DNA of 64,000 nt from NCBI GenBank assembly GCA_016713085.1, contig JADJPV010000001.1:868001-932000 (forward strand), read 5' to 3'. Shown one piece after another: positions 1 through 10,194 of this stretch (its first letter is position 1; every line of letters begins with the position of its first letter). A model generated the notes under the pieces. It did not search any database. It saw only the letters and a program-made list of their open reading frames with translations, and was not told the DNA's origin. Origin of the DNA: Chitinophagaceae bacterium (GTDB lineage Bacteria; Bacteroidota; Bacteroidia; Chitinophagales; Chitinophagaceae). A program made the position numbers and the translations under genes.

Positions 1-383
1 TGCCCGAAACAGAAAAACTAAGAATTGATAAATATCTCTGGGCCATCCGGCTCTTTAAAACCCGCAGCCAGGCAGGTGATGCCTGTGATAAGGGAAAGGT
101 GAAATTCAATGGTGATAACTGCAAAGCTGCCCGTACGGTGAACATCGGGGATGAATATGAGGTGAAAACAGAAGCCAAACGCTGGCGCATTAAAGTAACC
201 GGGTTACTGTACAAACGTGTACAATACAGCGAAGCAGTAAAATTTTATACTGATATTACTCCACCTGAGGAACTGGACCGGATCAAATCGCTCCCTTCTG
301 CCTTTCATACCGGTAAACGTTTGAGCAATGTGGGACGACCTACAAAAAAGAGACCGGAGAGATCTGGAAGATTTTATGGATGA
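1..383 (+). CDS. S4-domain RNA-binding protein (Hsp15-like), first base missing
   Basis: The reading frame is open from the left edge. Its first codon is almost certainly the ATG whose A lies one base before the window, since the window opens with TG and then reads PETEKLRIDKYLWAIRLFKT. That is the classic start of an S4 RNA-binding domain, with the conserved R-x-D-x-W/L pattern and a TRSQA turn, filling roughly residues 5 to 65. A basic tail ending in RPTKKRPERSGRF follows. The length of about 127 residues fits the Hsp15/YrfH-like family, which binds rRNA or stalled 50S subunits. The specific role here is inferred from the family. It converges on the next gene with no intervening base. Confidence 0.88.
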   Translation, partial: PETEKLRIDKYLWAIRLFKTRSQAGDACDKGKVKFNGDNCKAARTVNIGDEYEVKTEAKRWRIKVTGLLYKRVQYSEAVKFYTDITPPEELDRIKSLPSAFHTGKRLSNVGRPTKKRPERSGRFYG

Positions 384-1355
384 TTAATTATCCGTTGCCG
401 GCAAATCATTTACTGAGTAATACTTATTCTGAATTTCGAAATAAAGCACTTCTTTCCCATTGACGAATTTGTAACGGCTGATTTTATCAGGCAGTCCATT
501 GAAACGGTATTCAATTTTATCCACCCATAAATCTGCAGCGCCTTTCTTCTTCTTTAATCGTTTTTCAATAAGGAGCCCGTTTGCATTATACATAAGACTT
601 AACTCATACTTTCCCATAGCTATATTGCCCGGCTCCATTGCAGTAATCGTTGCTTTCTGTACATCAGCATAATTTAAACCGTAATCAGCTTTCTGGTAAT
701 TCCCCCCGTTTAAAAATCTTCGTTTTGAAAATTGCAGGTTGAATGTATCCATTCTGAATTCCCAGTCTTCAGCTGGGGGATAAAGTGATTTTTCATTTTC
801 ATAAACATATACCTCATTATAAAAAAAATTGCGGATAAACGGATCTTTCAGGGATGTGTTCTGCACATTGAAATCATAGTTCATGGAAAATATTTTTGTA
901 GCTGGATTATCATCAGGCCATAACCTTACCACCTGTTCCTGTAAAATTGTTTCCATATAGTCAATCCGCTCTTTATACTTCACTCCAAGCCCAACTAATT
1001 TCTGATAAGCGATTACTCCATCCCCTGAAGGGATAGTTGTGGTTGTATTTGCCTGCCTGCCGATATCATTGACAATAATCGCATCAAGTCCTTCTTCTTT
1101 TGCTTTTTGCTTAAGCATCCTAAGCATTTCATCTGAGCTTACAAAGGGTGCACCCTGCACTTCCACCAGTTTTACTTTGTAATAAGGTTTCGAAGGTTTC
1201 CCGTTATCAAGAAACACATCCACTTCATTTGAATGAGGTCTCAACGGAATGGTTGAAAGGGAATTTTTAGCAGCCGTTAAATACTGTCCGCTGTAGTAAG
1301 GGGTGCAGGAAGAAAATAACTGCAATAAAATCAGAAGAGTAAAGATCTGTCTCAC
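384..1355 (-). CDS. predicted lipoprotein of unknown function
   Basis: A 323-residue protein that I do not recognise. It starts with a lipoprotein signal peptide: a short basic head, the hydrophobic stretch FTLLILLQLF and the lipobox-like LFSSC with the lipidated Cys near residue 16. The mature part is soluble-looking, with no further membrane segment and a KKKKG run near the C-terminus. It is likely anchored in the periplasmic or outer membrane leaflet. Its stop abuts the stop of the S4-domain gene, so the two converge. No catalytic motif is visible. Confidence 0.75.
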   Translation of the reverse strand: MRQIFTLLILLQLFSSCTPYYSGQYLTAAKNSLSTIPLRPHSNEVDVFLDNGKPSKPYYKVKLVEVQGAPFVSSDEMLRMLKQKAKEEGLDAIIVNDIGRQANTTTTIPSGDGVIAYQKLVGLGVKYKERIDYMETILQEQVVRLWPDDNPATKIFSMNYDFNVQNTSLKDPFIRNFFYNEVYVYENEKSLYPPAEDWEFRMDTFNLQFSKRRFLNGGNYQKADYGLNYADVQKATITAMEPGNIAMGKYELSLMYNANGLLIEKRLKKKKGAADLWVDKIEYRFNGLPDKISRYKFVNGKEVLYFEIQNKYYSVNDLPATDN

Positions 1356-1463
1356 AGGCGAATTTTTGATAAAACTACTTCAGACGTATGGCAAGAAATT
1401 GTTAATTCAATTCATCTTTTGAATTTTTCCGAAGCTGTTTGAAAATGCAGATTAGTCCCGTTA

Positions 1464-1528
1464 AGGTATGCCATACTTAACAACTGTTTGATGAATTTCA
1501 GATATCCTTAAAAAAGTATGGCATACCT
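1464..1528. repeat. small interspersed element with terminal inverted repeats, copy 1
   Basis: AGGTATGCCATACTT at 1464-1478 is repeated in inverted orientation as AAGTATGGCATACCT at 1514-1528, with an AT-rich centre of 35 bases. The whole unit is 65 bases. A similar-sized unit with related ends (AGGTATGGCATGTTT) lies at 27550-27612. Each end is itself partly self-complementary. It could be a small non-autonomous repeat or a transcription terminator hairpin. Confidence 0.6.
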
Positions 1529-1541
1529 ATGCTCTTTACTC

Positions 1542-1572
1542 TTGCCGGGCTTCTTGTCAACAAGTATCTTTG
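1542..1572 (+). promoter_or_regulatory. Bacteroidota-type promoter for trmD
   Basis: TTG at 1542-1544, 20 bases, then TATCTTTG at 1565-1572, a full match to the TAnnTTTG -7 box of this phylum. Only four bases separate the box from the trmD ATG at 1577, so the transcript would have almost no leader. Confidence 0.55.
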
Positions 1573-1576
1573 CCCC

Positions 1577-2242
1577 ATGCACATTGATATTATTTCTGTT
1601 GTTCCTGACCTGCTCGACAGTCCGCTTAATCACAGTATGATGAAACGGGCAAAGGATAAGGGCCTGCTCAGCATTGCGGTTCATCACCTGCGTAAATGGG
1701 CGGTGAATGAATACGGACAGGTGGATGATTACCAGTACGGCGGTGGTGCAGGGATGGTGATGATGTGTGAACCGCTGGAAAAAGCGATCAACGAATTGCA
1801 GCAGGAAAAAAAGTTTGATGAAATTATTTACCTCACACCCGATGGAAAACAATTCGATCAGTCAACAGCCAATCAACTTTCACTGAAAGAAAACATTTTG
1901 CTCATTTGTGGACATTACAAAGGCATTGACCAGCGCATCCGTGATCATTATGTAACCATGGAAATTTCTATTGGTGATTATGTATTGAGTGGTGGTGAAC
2001 TGGCTGCTGCTGTTTTAGTTGATGCAATAGGCCGTTTGATTCCCGGTGTACTGAACGATGAAACTTCTGCACTCACTGATTCTTTCCAGGATAATTTATT
2101 AGCTCCTCCCGTTTATACAAGACCTGTTGATTACAACGGCTGGAAAGTGCCCGACATTTTATTAAGCGGTGATCTGAAAAAATTGAAGAGTGGCGCTACG
2201 AACAATCGGTTGAACGAACCAAAACAAGAAGACCTGATTTGA
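1577..2242 (+). CDS. trmD: tRNA (guanine-N1)-methyltransferase TrmD
   Basis: TrmD methylates G37 of tRNAs that read CNN codons, using S-adenosylmethionine, and so prevents +1 frameshifting. The start MHIDIISVVPDLLDSPL at 1577 is the usual family start and gives 221 residues, a normal length. An in-frame codon at 1529 would add 16 residues that do not look like TrmD. The trefoil-knot SAM site is visible as the glycine-rich stretch SIGDYVLSGGELAAAVLVDA around residues 130-150, and the LICGHYKGIDQR motif lies just before it. The C-terminal domain includes the usual LLAPPVYTRP. A promoter with almost no leader lies directly upstream, so it is likely transcribed on its own. Confidence 0.95.
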   Translation: MHIDIISVVPDLLDSPLNHSMMKRAKDKGLLSIAVHHLRKWAVNEYGQVDDYQYGGGAGMVMMCEPLEKAINELQQEKKFDEIIYLTPDGKQFDQSTANQLSLKENILLICGHYKGIDQRIRDHYVTMEISIGDYVLSGGELAAAVLVDAIGRLIPGVLNDETSALTDSFQDNLLAPPVYTRPVDYNGWKVPDILLSGDLKKLKSGATNNRLNEPKQEDLI

Positions 2243-2256
2243 TGGATGAGGACTGA

Positions 2257-4050
2257 TTAAGGTTCGAATAAGAAAACTTTGAGATCATCTAACAGCAAGG
2301 GACGATCGCTGTCAGCATTCCAGCAGGAAACAATTACACGGTCATATGCATCAGGAATTTTTGCATCAAAATAAATACGTTTTGTTTCATTATCCTGCAG
2401 CACACGAAATACACGAACCATATTATACTTCACCAACTCATTGCCTTTATAAAATTTTACCATGAACTGTGCCATTCGCCAGGTGTTCCATTCTTTCCTT
2501 TCAGTCCTGAATGTGGCAGAGATGCGTAACCAGTTTCCTGTTCCTTTTGAAACCGGTATCTCATATTCAGGTGTTGCTTGTTTTTCTTTATTCAGAAACA
2601 AACTCTTGCCCGAAACAGCATAAAGAGCTGTTGCATGTTCATCTGATTCCATATCAAAATTGTTGAAATAGATTTCGCTTGACGCTGAGGGTGTTCCTTT
2701 AAAACGGTCTGTATTATCCAGCAGGAACTGTACATTGTCATCCACTTTATATTGAAACAAAATAGCTTTGAGATAAGCATCTGTCATTTCACCTGCCCTG
2801 TACAAACCTCCACGATGTGCCTGATGGGTGAGCCAGAAATTATAATAAGTGCATATCAATAAAAATCCTGCCACAATCAATTGCAGGTAAATTTTCTTTC
2901 TAAATAATATATCCATTACTGCAGCAATGGAAACAGCAAGTACCGGATAAGATTGAATCATTGCACGCATACCTAAACTTCCACCATACCACCAGATATC
3001 CCATGCAAAACAGATATAGATAAATAAGGCACTGAATACTGCAACAGTCCAAAATAAATTCTTCTGTTTCTTATACAACACAGGAAGACCGAAAAAAAAC
3101 AGGGCAATCGCCGGGGTATAAGTGATCCATCCATTGTTGGAGCTGAACATTCCAATATATAAATGCGGATGCAGCCAGCTGAATCCCTGATCCTGGTAAC
3201 TGTACACAATCCAATCTCCACTGCTCCATTTCCAGTAAAGCAGCTGAATGAAAATAAAAGCAGCTGCTCCAACTGTTACTGCAAATACATAGCGAAACTC
3301 TTTCAGAAAAAAAGACAATCGCTGTTTACTATCAGCAAAAGAAGATATTCCCCATAGCAAAGGAATAAGAATAGAAATTATTTCTGTCGGACGAATTAAT
3401 GTGACCCATCCAACAAAACATCCAATGAACAATGCTTTTAGCAGAGAAGGTTGCTTGTAAAAACGAATGGTTGTCCAGATCAATAAACAATAAAGAGTAA
3501 ACAAACTGTTATGCGTCATTGCCCCATCAATAGCTGCATAGTTGAGATAGTTGGTTGCAAAAACAATGATGAGCAAAGTAATGGCCGTTGCTTTATCAGA
3601 GAAATACTCCAGTAAAATTTTACGCAAATACCAGATGCCAATTAGCGCAGCAAGCAACATTCCCCAACTGATTGCCAATTGATACGGATAAGAAAAACCA
3701 TCAGCAGCAAACGAATCAGAAAAACCGGCATACAAATGAGCCGCAATAAAAAAAGGCAACATCATAATCGCCTGCCCTGCGGGGTATTTCATCACATAAT
3801 TTCCTGATGGGTGAAGAAATGCCTGCTGAAAATCGGGAGAGGGTTGGTACTTGGTAAGAATGCTGTCTTTGAATGTGCATTTTTTCAGATCCTTATAAAT
3901 AAAGGCCGCAGGCAAATACATGTAATATCCTGACACATCCCAACTGATAGTTGCTTCGCTGCCGGGTTTGCTCCACTTTGGATAATAGAACATTCCTGTA
4001 AAAAGGATGAGTACAGCACAACAGAAAAAAGCAATGCGGGAGAATTGCAT
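2257..4050 (-). CDS. multi-pass membrane protein, possible GT-C glycosyltransferase
   Basis: A 597-residue integral membrane protein. The first residues form a membrane segment, and a long polar loop (about 25-95) contains the paired acidic and aromatic pattern WDVSGYYMYLP, reminiscent of the first periplasmic loop of GT-C enzymes such as ArnT and PMT-type mannosyltransferases. Around ten further hydrophobic helices follow to about residue 410. The C-terminal 180 residues are soluble and beta-rich, perhaps a carbohydrate-binding-like domain. If it is a glycosyltransferase, it would use a polyprenyl-linked sugar at the outer face of the inner membrane. I infer this from topology and the loop motif only. 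The hairpin at 4077-4109 separates it from the BNR gene upstream. Confidence 0.55.
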   Translation of the reverse strand: MQFSRIAFFCCAVLILFTGMFYYPKWSKPGSEATISWDVSGYYMYLPAAFIYKDLKKCTFKDSILTKYQPSPDFQQAFLHPSGNYVMKYPAGQAIMMLPFFIAAHLYAGFSDSFAADGFSYPYQLAISWGMLLAALIGIWYLRKILLEYFSDKATAITLLIIVFATNYLNYAAIDGAMTHNSLFTLYCLLIWTTIRFYKQPSLLKALFIGCFVGWVTLIRPTEIISILIPLLWGISSFADSKQRLSFFLKEFRYVFAVTVGAAAFIFIQLLYWKWSSGDWIVYSYQDQGFSWLHPHLYIGMFSSNNGWITYTPAIALFFFGLPVLYKKQKNLFWTVAVFSALFIYICFAWDIWWYGGSLGMRAMIQSYPVLAVSIAAVMDILFRKKIYLQLIVAGFLLICTYYNFWLTHQAHRGGLYRAGEMTDAYLKAILFQYKVDDNVQFLLDNTDRFKGTPSASSEIYFNNFDMESDEHATALYAVSGKSLFLNKEKQATPEYEIPVSKGTGNWLRISATFRTERKEWNTWRMAQFMVKFYKGNELVKYNMVRVFRVLQDNETKRIYFDAKIPDAYDRVIVSCWNADSDRPLLLDDLKVFLFEP

Positions 4051-4076
4051 GCTGCTAAAATAAGAAAAGAAAACAA

Positions 4077-4109
4077 AGAGGTGACAGCTTTTGAAAAGCT
4101 GTCACCTCT
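4077..4109 (-). terminator. strong hairpin terminator after the first BNR gene
   Basis: A near-perfect stem in which AGAGGTGACAGCTTTT pairs with AAAGCTGTCACCTCT around a tiny loop. On the minus strand it lies 17 bases beyond the stop at 4126 and is followed by a T-rich stretch. Confidence 0.8.
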
Positions 4110-4125
4110 GCAACAAGATTCATAT

Positions 4126-7100
4126 TTATTTCACTCCAATCACCGGTAAACTCTTCTCCCTGATCAGCTGATTAAACTTCGGCACATCTTCAGCAACAAT
4201 CTTTTTCAGTTTATTCAACTGCTCATCGGCCTGCTTACTTAATTCAGCAAATACTTCTTTCGATTGTTTGCTCGGCGCATTGAAACCACTGTTGGCTGCA
4301 TCAAACACACCGCTCAGCTTATCATTGATCCGGATTGGATAATTCAAAGGATCCTGTCCGCTCTTTGATTTGGTTTGATACAGTGTTTCTTCAATCGAAG
4401 TCAGCTCTTTGGTAATTGAAGCAGCCATGTCTTTAATTTCTTTCGGACAATCCTTTCCCTGCCTTGCAATAAATTCATTGATCTGTGTACGCAGTGCACG
4501 GATGTCTTTGATTCCTTTTTGCACATCATTAAATTTTTGCTGTACACTTAACAGGAAGCTGAATTGTTCGTCGTATTCTGCCTGCGTAAGTTTATAATTC
4601 GGATCGGCTTTAATTACAAACGGTACTTCAGCAGAATCTGTTCCTACTTTCACTTTAGCAAAATAATTTCCGGGAGGAGCAGTAATGGTACCGGGTGCAC
4701 CATTCCATAAAATCATTCCTTCACTTGGTTCAGCAGGTGGATACTGCAGATCCCATGCAAACTGGTTCAATCCTTTTTGAATGTCTATTTTGTCTTTCCC
4801 ATCTGTACTGAATGTTTTAATTGTCTTTTTATTTTTATCCATCAATGTAACAGAAGCTTTGGTTGAATCGGTTACACCTTTTGCATTGAATGTAATTACA
4901 ACAGGCCCGGCAGGATTTTCACCCACGTTACGTGGCGTTCCAAAGCGGCGGGAAAAACGATTCATCTGCATGCGCCATCCCGGATTAACATCAAACACAT
5001 GCAAGTTTTTGGCTGCTGTTTCAGCTTTTGACTGCTGTATCACTGTCAGGTCATCAATCACATAAAATCCTCTTCCCTGTGTAGCAACAATCAGATCATT
5101 CTCTTTAATAGTCATATCTGTAATGGGAACAACAGGCATATTCAGTTGAAATGATTTCCAGTTTGCACCATCATCAAATGATACGTACATACCAAACTCG
5201 GTACCTGCATATAACAGACCTGCACGTTTATGATCAGCACGCATAGCTCTTGTGAAATGCATTTTGTTGATGCCGTTGGTGATCAGCTTCCATGTTTTAC
5301 CATAGTCTTCTGTTTTGTATATGTACGGAGTATAATCATCGAGCTTATATCTTGTACCAACAAAATACGCAGCACCTTTTTTAAACGGATCCACATCCAC
5401 ACAATTCCACATCATAAACTTCGGTGCATCTTTCGGCGTTACATTCTCCCAGTTCTTACCGCCATCTTTACTTACATGAATCAATCCATCATCACTGCCC
5501 GTCCACAATAAATCTTTTTCAAGAAAACTTTCTGTACCAGTGAAAATGGTGCAGTAATATTCAACACTGGTATTATCCTGTGTAATGGGGCCGCCACTTG
5601 ATTTTTGTTTTGTTTTATCATTTGTTGTTAAATCCGGCGACAATGCAGTCCATGTTTGACCTTCATCTTCTGTTGCAAACAATACATTACCTGCTGAATA
5701 TAATTTCTTCGGATTATGTGGTGAGAAGAAGATCGGGAAGTTCCATTGAAAACGGTATTTCAACACATCAGCTCCTGCACCCATTGGGTTATCGGGCCAA
5801 ACGCTGATAGCACGGTTCTCTCCTGTTTTATGATCGAGCCTTGACAAATAGCCTCCGTAGTTACCACCATATACAATATCTGGATTTGTAGGATCAGCAA
5901 CTACATAACCACTTTCACTTCCTGCTGTTTCCTGCCAATCCTGTTCAGTAATTCCTGCACCACCTGTGCGGCTTTTAATTCTGATGGTTGAATTATCCTG
6001 TTGAGCACCAAGAATACGGTAAGGAAAACTGTTATCAGTTGTTACACGGTAAAATTGTCCTGTTGGCTGATTCATATAAGTACTCCAGTTAGTACCAGCA
6101 TCAAAACTCACCTGTGCACCTCCATCATCTGCAACAATCATGCGGTTGCCATTTTCAGGATCGATCCACAAATCATGATGATCGCCATGCGGAGTTCGTA
6201 ACGAAAGAAATGTTCTGCCACCATCACGACTGAACATAAAGTTTACATTAGGGCAATATACCAGGTCGGGGTTTTTTGGATCAACAAATACTTTGCTGTA
6301 ATACCATGCACGCTGACGGATATTATTATCACCACTCATCAGCTGCCATGTTTCGCCTGCATCATCGCTGCGGAACAAACCGCCATTTGCATTTTCAAGA
6401 ATAGTATAAATGCGTTCAGGATTTGATGGTGCAAATGCAACTCCTACAATTCCCCATGTTCCTTTTGGCAACCCTTTTTTACTTGAAACATTGGTCCATG
6501 TTTCTCCGCCATCAGTTGATTTATACAAACCGCTTCCTTCGCCACCGCTTTCTAAACTATGCGGTGTACGGATTACACGCCACATACCTGCATACAGTAC
6601 AGAAGGATTTTCAGGTTCCATTACTAAATCAGATGCACCCGTTTGATTGTTCACGAATAAAGTACGTTTCCATGTTTTGCCGCCATCTGTTGTTTTGTAT
6701 ACACCACGTTCTTCATTTGGTCCAAACAAATGACCAACAACTGCGACCCAAACAATATCTGCATTTTTTGGATGGATGACAATGCGGATGATATGACGTC
6801 CGTCTTTCAATCCGATATTCTTCCAGCTTCTTCCACCATCATCACTGCGCCACATTCCACCCAAACCTTCACTCACATTTCCACGCATGGTATTTTCGCC
6901 TTCACCTGCATATACAATGCTTTCATCGCCTGGAGCAACAGCAACTGCACCAATGGATGAACCGAAATATTTATCACTGATATTTTTCCAGTTGTTGCCA
7001 CCATCACTGGTTTTCCAAACACCGCCACCGGTGGAACCCATGTAAAAGGTTGTTTTGTTTTTGTAGCTGCCGGCAACAGATGCGCTTCTTCCACCACGGT

Positions 7101-7245
7101 AAGGGCCAATGGAACGGTATTTTAATTTAGAATAAAGCGCTTCTTCGGGTGAAGAAGTTACAGGAGGAACTGGTTGATTTTTCTTTTGTGCATAGGTAAG
7201 AACAATGCACAAAAACGTGCCCGCAAGCATTACTATTTTTCTCAT
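4126..7245 (-). CDS. secreted BNR/sortilin-fold repeat protein, paralogue 1
   Basis: A 1039-residue exported protein usually annotated as a VPS10/sortilin-like or BNR-repeat glycosyl hydrolase. A signal peptide (about 1-19, ending TYAQ) precedes a beta-propeller region. I count about eleven Asp-box motifs of the S-x-D-x-G-x-T-W kind, for example TSDGGNNW, KTTDGGKTW, KSTDGGETW and SFDAGTNW, spread over residues 60-730. Propellers with Asp boxes bind sugars or peptides. No sialidase catalytic set is evident, so hydrolase activity is unproven. The C-terminal 270 residues contain a helical, probably coiled-coil stretch. Two paralogues of about the same length and motif number lie at 19318-22386 and 36517-39528. 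Confidence 0.85.
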   Translation of the reverse strand: MRKIVMLAGTFLCIVLTYAQKKNQPVPPVTSSPEEALYSKLKYRSIGPYRGGRSASVAGSYKNKTTFYMGSTGGGVWKTSDGGNNWKNISDKYFGSSIGAVAVAPGDESIVYAGEGENTMRGNVSEGLGGMWRSDDGGRSWKNIGLKDGRHIIRIVIHPKNADIVWVAVVGHLFGPNEERGVYKTTDGGKTWKRTLFVNNQTGASDLVMEPENPSVLYAGMWRVIRTPHSLESGGEGSGLYKSTDGGETWTNVSSKKGLPKGTWGIVGVAFAPSNPERIYTILENANGGLFRSDDAGETWQLMSGDNNIRQRAWYYSKVFVDPKNPDLVYCPNVNFMFSRDGGRTFLSLRTPHGDHHDLWIDPENGNRMIVADDGGAQVSFDAGTNWSTYMNQPTGQFYRVTTDNSFPYRILGAQQDNSTIRIKSRTGGAGITEQDWQETAGSESGYVVADPTNPDIVYGGNYGGYLSRLDHKTGENRAISVWPDNPMGAGADVLKYRFQWNFPIFFSPHNPKKLYSAGNVLFATEDEGQTWTALSPDLTTNDKTKQKSSGGPITQDNTSVEYYCTIFTGTESFLEKDLLWTGSDDGLIHVSKDGGKNWENVTPKDAPKFMMWNCVDVDPFKKGAAYFVGTRYKLDDYTPYIYKTEDYGKTWKLITNGINKMHFTRAMRADHKRAGLLYAGTEFGMYVSFDDGANWKSFQLNMPVVPITDMTIKENDLIVATQGRGFYVIDDLTVIQQSKAETAAKNLHVFDVNPGWRMQMNRFSRRFGTPRNVGENPAGPVVITFNAKGVTDSTKASVTLMDKNKKTIKTFSTDGKDKIDIQKGLNQFAWDLQYPPAEPSEGMILWNGAPGTITAPPGNYFAKVKVGTDSAEVPFVIKADPNYKLTQAEYDEQFSFLLSVQQKFNDVQKGIKDIRALRTQINEFIARQGKDCPKEIKDMAASITKELTSIEETLYQTKSKSGQDPLNYPIRINDKLSGVFDAANSGFNAPSKQSKEVFAELSKQADEQLNKLKKIVAEDVPKFNQLIREKSLPVIGVK

Positions 7246-7601
7246 ACTGATTGTTTTGGATTTTGAATGTACGAAGGAATGACCTTCTATGCTTCAATTG
7301 CCTGCTCATTTTGATGAAAGGAAAAATTCATCTTTCAACTGATCATCTCCTTTTATACATTTTTAAAAAAAATTACCAACCCGGTTATCAAAAACGGCAT
7401 ATATTTTGACAAGACTTCCCTTCTTACAGAACGGCTTTTCGTCCTTCTTATTTACCATTCATCCGCCTTTTGCTTAATTACACTTTTACCTATTGTACAA
7501 ATCCGACAAACGGGTTTCCGTCAATAGAATTTTTTATTAATCAGAGAGTAACCTTTCTACCTTTCGTTTCGTATTACCTGTAAACCTTATCAGAATTTAG
7601 A
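7246..7601. other. 356-base divergent intergenic region
   Basis: It separates the first BNR gene (minus) from the DUF5916 gene (plus) and should hold both promoters. It is AT-rich with scattered T tracts. No exact TTTG-N20-TAnnTTTG pair, RNA gene or repeat was found. TACCTTTC near 7556 is the nearest to a -7 box for the plus gene. Confidence 0.5.
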
Positions 7602-10114
7602 ATGAAACTACTGACACTGCTGTTCGTCTCCCTGTCTGCTTTTTTTTCTTCGTTTGCTCAAACGGCAAGCGCTGACCCGAATATTGCAAATACAAAAGCC
7701 GCCCCACGCCAGTTAATTGCCAAACGTACCAACCTGCCTATTAAAATTGATGGCCTGTTGAACGATAGTGCCTGGTCCACTGCAACTGTTGCCACTGATT
7801 TTATTGAGTTCAGACCAAAAGTTGGTGCAAGAGAAACGGAAGAAACAAAAACCGTTGCTTATTTATTATACAGCAATGATGGAATTTATTTTGCCGGGTA
7901 TTGTTATGAGCGGAGTAAAGACAGTATTGCTACTGAATTAAAAGGAAGAGATGGTTTCGGCACCAACGATTATATAGGAGTCATCATTGATACATATAAA
8001 GACCACTTAAATGGTTTTGAATATTTTGTTACACCGCTTAATGAGCAATGGGATGCAAAAATGTCGCCCAACAGTAATGGCAACAGCGAAGACTTCAGCT
8101 GGAATGCTGTTTGGAAAAGTGGCGCTGTGATTCATGATAATGGATGGAGCTTTGAAATGTTTATTCCTTACAGCGCTATCCGCTTTGGTAAAAATGAAGT
8201 GCAGGACTGGGGTATTAATATTACCCGCCGCCGCCAAAAAACCGGTCAGCAAAATACATGGAACCCGATTGATCCAAACGTGAACGGATTTTTAACTCAG
8301 GAAGGTTACTGGACAGGTATCAGCAATATTAAGCCGCCGGTTCGTTTGCAACTGTCGCCTTACTTCTCTGTGTATGCAAACAATTATCCCATCAATCAAC
8401 CCGGTATAAAAAATACAACTACACTGATCAATGGAGGTATTGATTTGAAGTATGGCATCAACCAGGCATTTACTCTGGATGCAACATTAATTCCTGATTT
8501 TGGCCAGGTGCAAAGTGATAACCAGGTGCTGAATCTTTCACCCTTTGAAGTACAGTTTAATGAAAACCGGCCTTTCTTTACTGAAGGAACAGAATTGTTC
8601 AGCAAAGGCGGATTATTTTATTCAAGACGGATCGGTGGTACCCCTTTTCATTATTACGATGCAATGAATTCTGTGGACACAACGAGAGAAAGAATGATCA
8701 GCAATCCATCTCAGTCAAAGCTCATCAACGCAACAAAAATTTCGGGACGTACCCAAAGTAAACTAGGAATCGGTTTTTTAAATGCCATTACACAAACACA
8801 ATTTGCAGCAATTGAAAATAAAGGATCGAAAGAACAGCGGATTTTTTTGAATGACCCTCTTACCAATTACAATGTGTTTGTACTTGATCAATCATTAAAA
8901 AACAACTCCAGTATTTCACTGATCAATACAAATGTGATGAGAAGTGGTAAAGATTATGATGCGAATGTTACAGCCGCCCTTTTTGATTTCAACGATAAAA
9001 AGAATACCTGGAACCTGGGGGGTAAATTATCCGTCAGCCAACTGCTTGGTATTACTGCTGAAGGAAAAAATGTAACCGGTTATAATCATAATTTCTACTT
9101 CGGTAAAACAAGCGGCCATTTCAATTTCAATGTGTACCAGGAATTGATGGATACAAAATACCGCCACAGTGATATGGGTTATTTTACCAACAATAACCTG
9201 TTAACGCATGGTATGTATATGGGTTATAACTGGAATGTACCGAAGCACTGGTATAACCAAATCCGAATCAACTTCAACTCAGCAGTAAGTAAATTATATA
9301 CGCCCATTGCCGGTATCAAAGAAACCTACCAGTTTGGTGACTTCAATTTTAATGTAAATGCCCAAAGCAAAAAACTCTGGTGGTATGGATCGTACATTGG
9401 TTTCAGCACCTTAACCAATGATTTTTATGAACCACGCAAAGCAGGATATTTCTTTCGCAAAAATGCAAGCATTGCATTTGGCGGCTGGGTAAACAGTAAC
9501 GAATCAAAAAAATATTCTTTTATGTGGAAGGATACACACGCCGTATTGTTCATTTCTATTCTTCACAGGCAGTTGACCTGAGCCTCGGACATACCATGAG
9601 GTTTAACAAACGGCTTTCTGTAACACAAAGATTAAACATTATGCCACGTTTCAACAATATCGGTTTTACAACAATTGATGATAATGGTGATGTTGTCTTT
9701 GCCCGCCGAAAGCGGAATACGGTTGAAAATATCTTATCTGCGAAATACAACTTCACCAACATGATGGGCATTACTTTCCGTATGCGTCATTACCTGAGTA
9801 CAGTTGATAACAAAGATTTTTTTACACTACAGACAAACGGATTACTTGTTGCAAGACCGGGCTTCAATAAAAATGTAAATCAGAATGTAAACATCTTCAA
9901 TATTGACATGGTGTATACCTGGCAGTTTGCACCCGGAAGCTTTATCAATGTGGTTTGGAAGAATTCTATTTTTAAATCCGGAAACATCATTGAGCGGGAC
10001 TATTTTAAAAATCTCGGTAACACTTTAGATACCGATCAGAACAATAACATTTCACTGAAAGTAATTTACTTCCTCGATTACTTAGATATCAAGAAGTGGG
10101 GGAAGAAGAAATAA
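7602..10114 (+). CDS. DUF5916 family outer-membrane protein (frameshift near 9515)
   Basis: A signal peptide (MKLLTLLFVSL...SFAQ) is followed by a CBM9-like carbohydrate-binding domain (about residues 40-230, with the typical IKIDGLLNDSAW start) and a long C-terminal beta-strand-rich region typical of DUF5916 membrane barrels. The frame breaks near 9507-9522, at short A and T runs. The continuation in another frame (EGYTRRIVHFYSSQAVDL) matches the expected barrel strands, so one missing base would restore a protein of about 837 residues. Most likely this is a sequence error, but a real frameshift cannot be excluded. The family is common in Bacteroidota and of unknown substrate. A convergent hairpin terminates it. 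Confidence 0.82.
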
Positions 10115-10151
10115 ACTAATAGCGGCGCCGGTGGCACCGCTCTTAGTTTAT
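10111..10151. terminator. bidirectional hairpin terminator
   Basis: ATAAACTAA at 10111-10119 pairs with TTAGTTTAT at 10143-10151, and AGCGG pairs with CCGCT inside. It starts three bases before the end of the DUF5916 gene and lies 44 bases past the last gene of the converging peptide operon, so it can serve both. Confidence 0.75.
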
Positions 10152-10194
10152 GACATTGCTGATAAATAAAACAGCACAAAAGGTTTTGAGTAAA

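Noticed and set aside
4126..7245. Sialidase assignment for the BNR proteins
   Set aside because: Asp boxes alone do not show sialidase activity. The catalytic Arg triad and Tyr/Glu pair could not be identified.
9524..10114. A separate gene after the DUF5916 ORF
   Set aside because: Its start is a GTG inside the previous ORF, and the sequence reads as the missing C-terminal barrel of the same protein.
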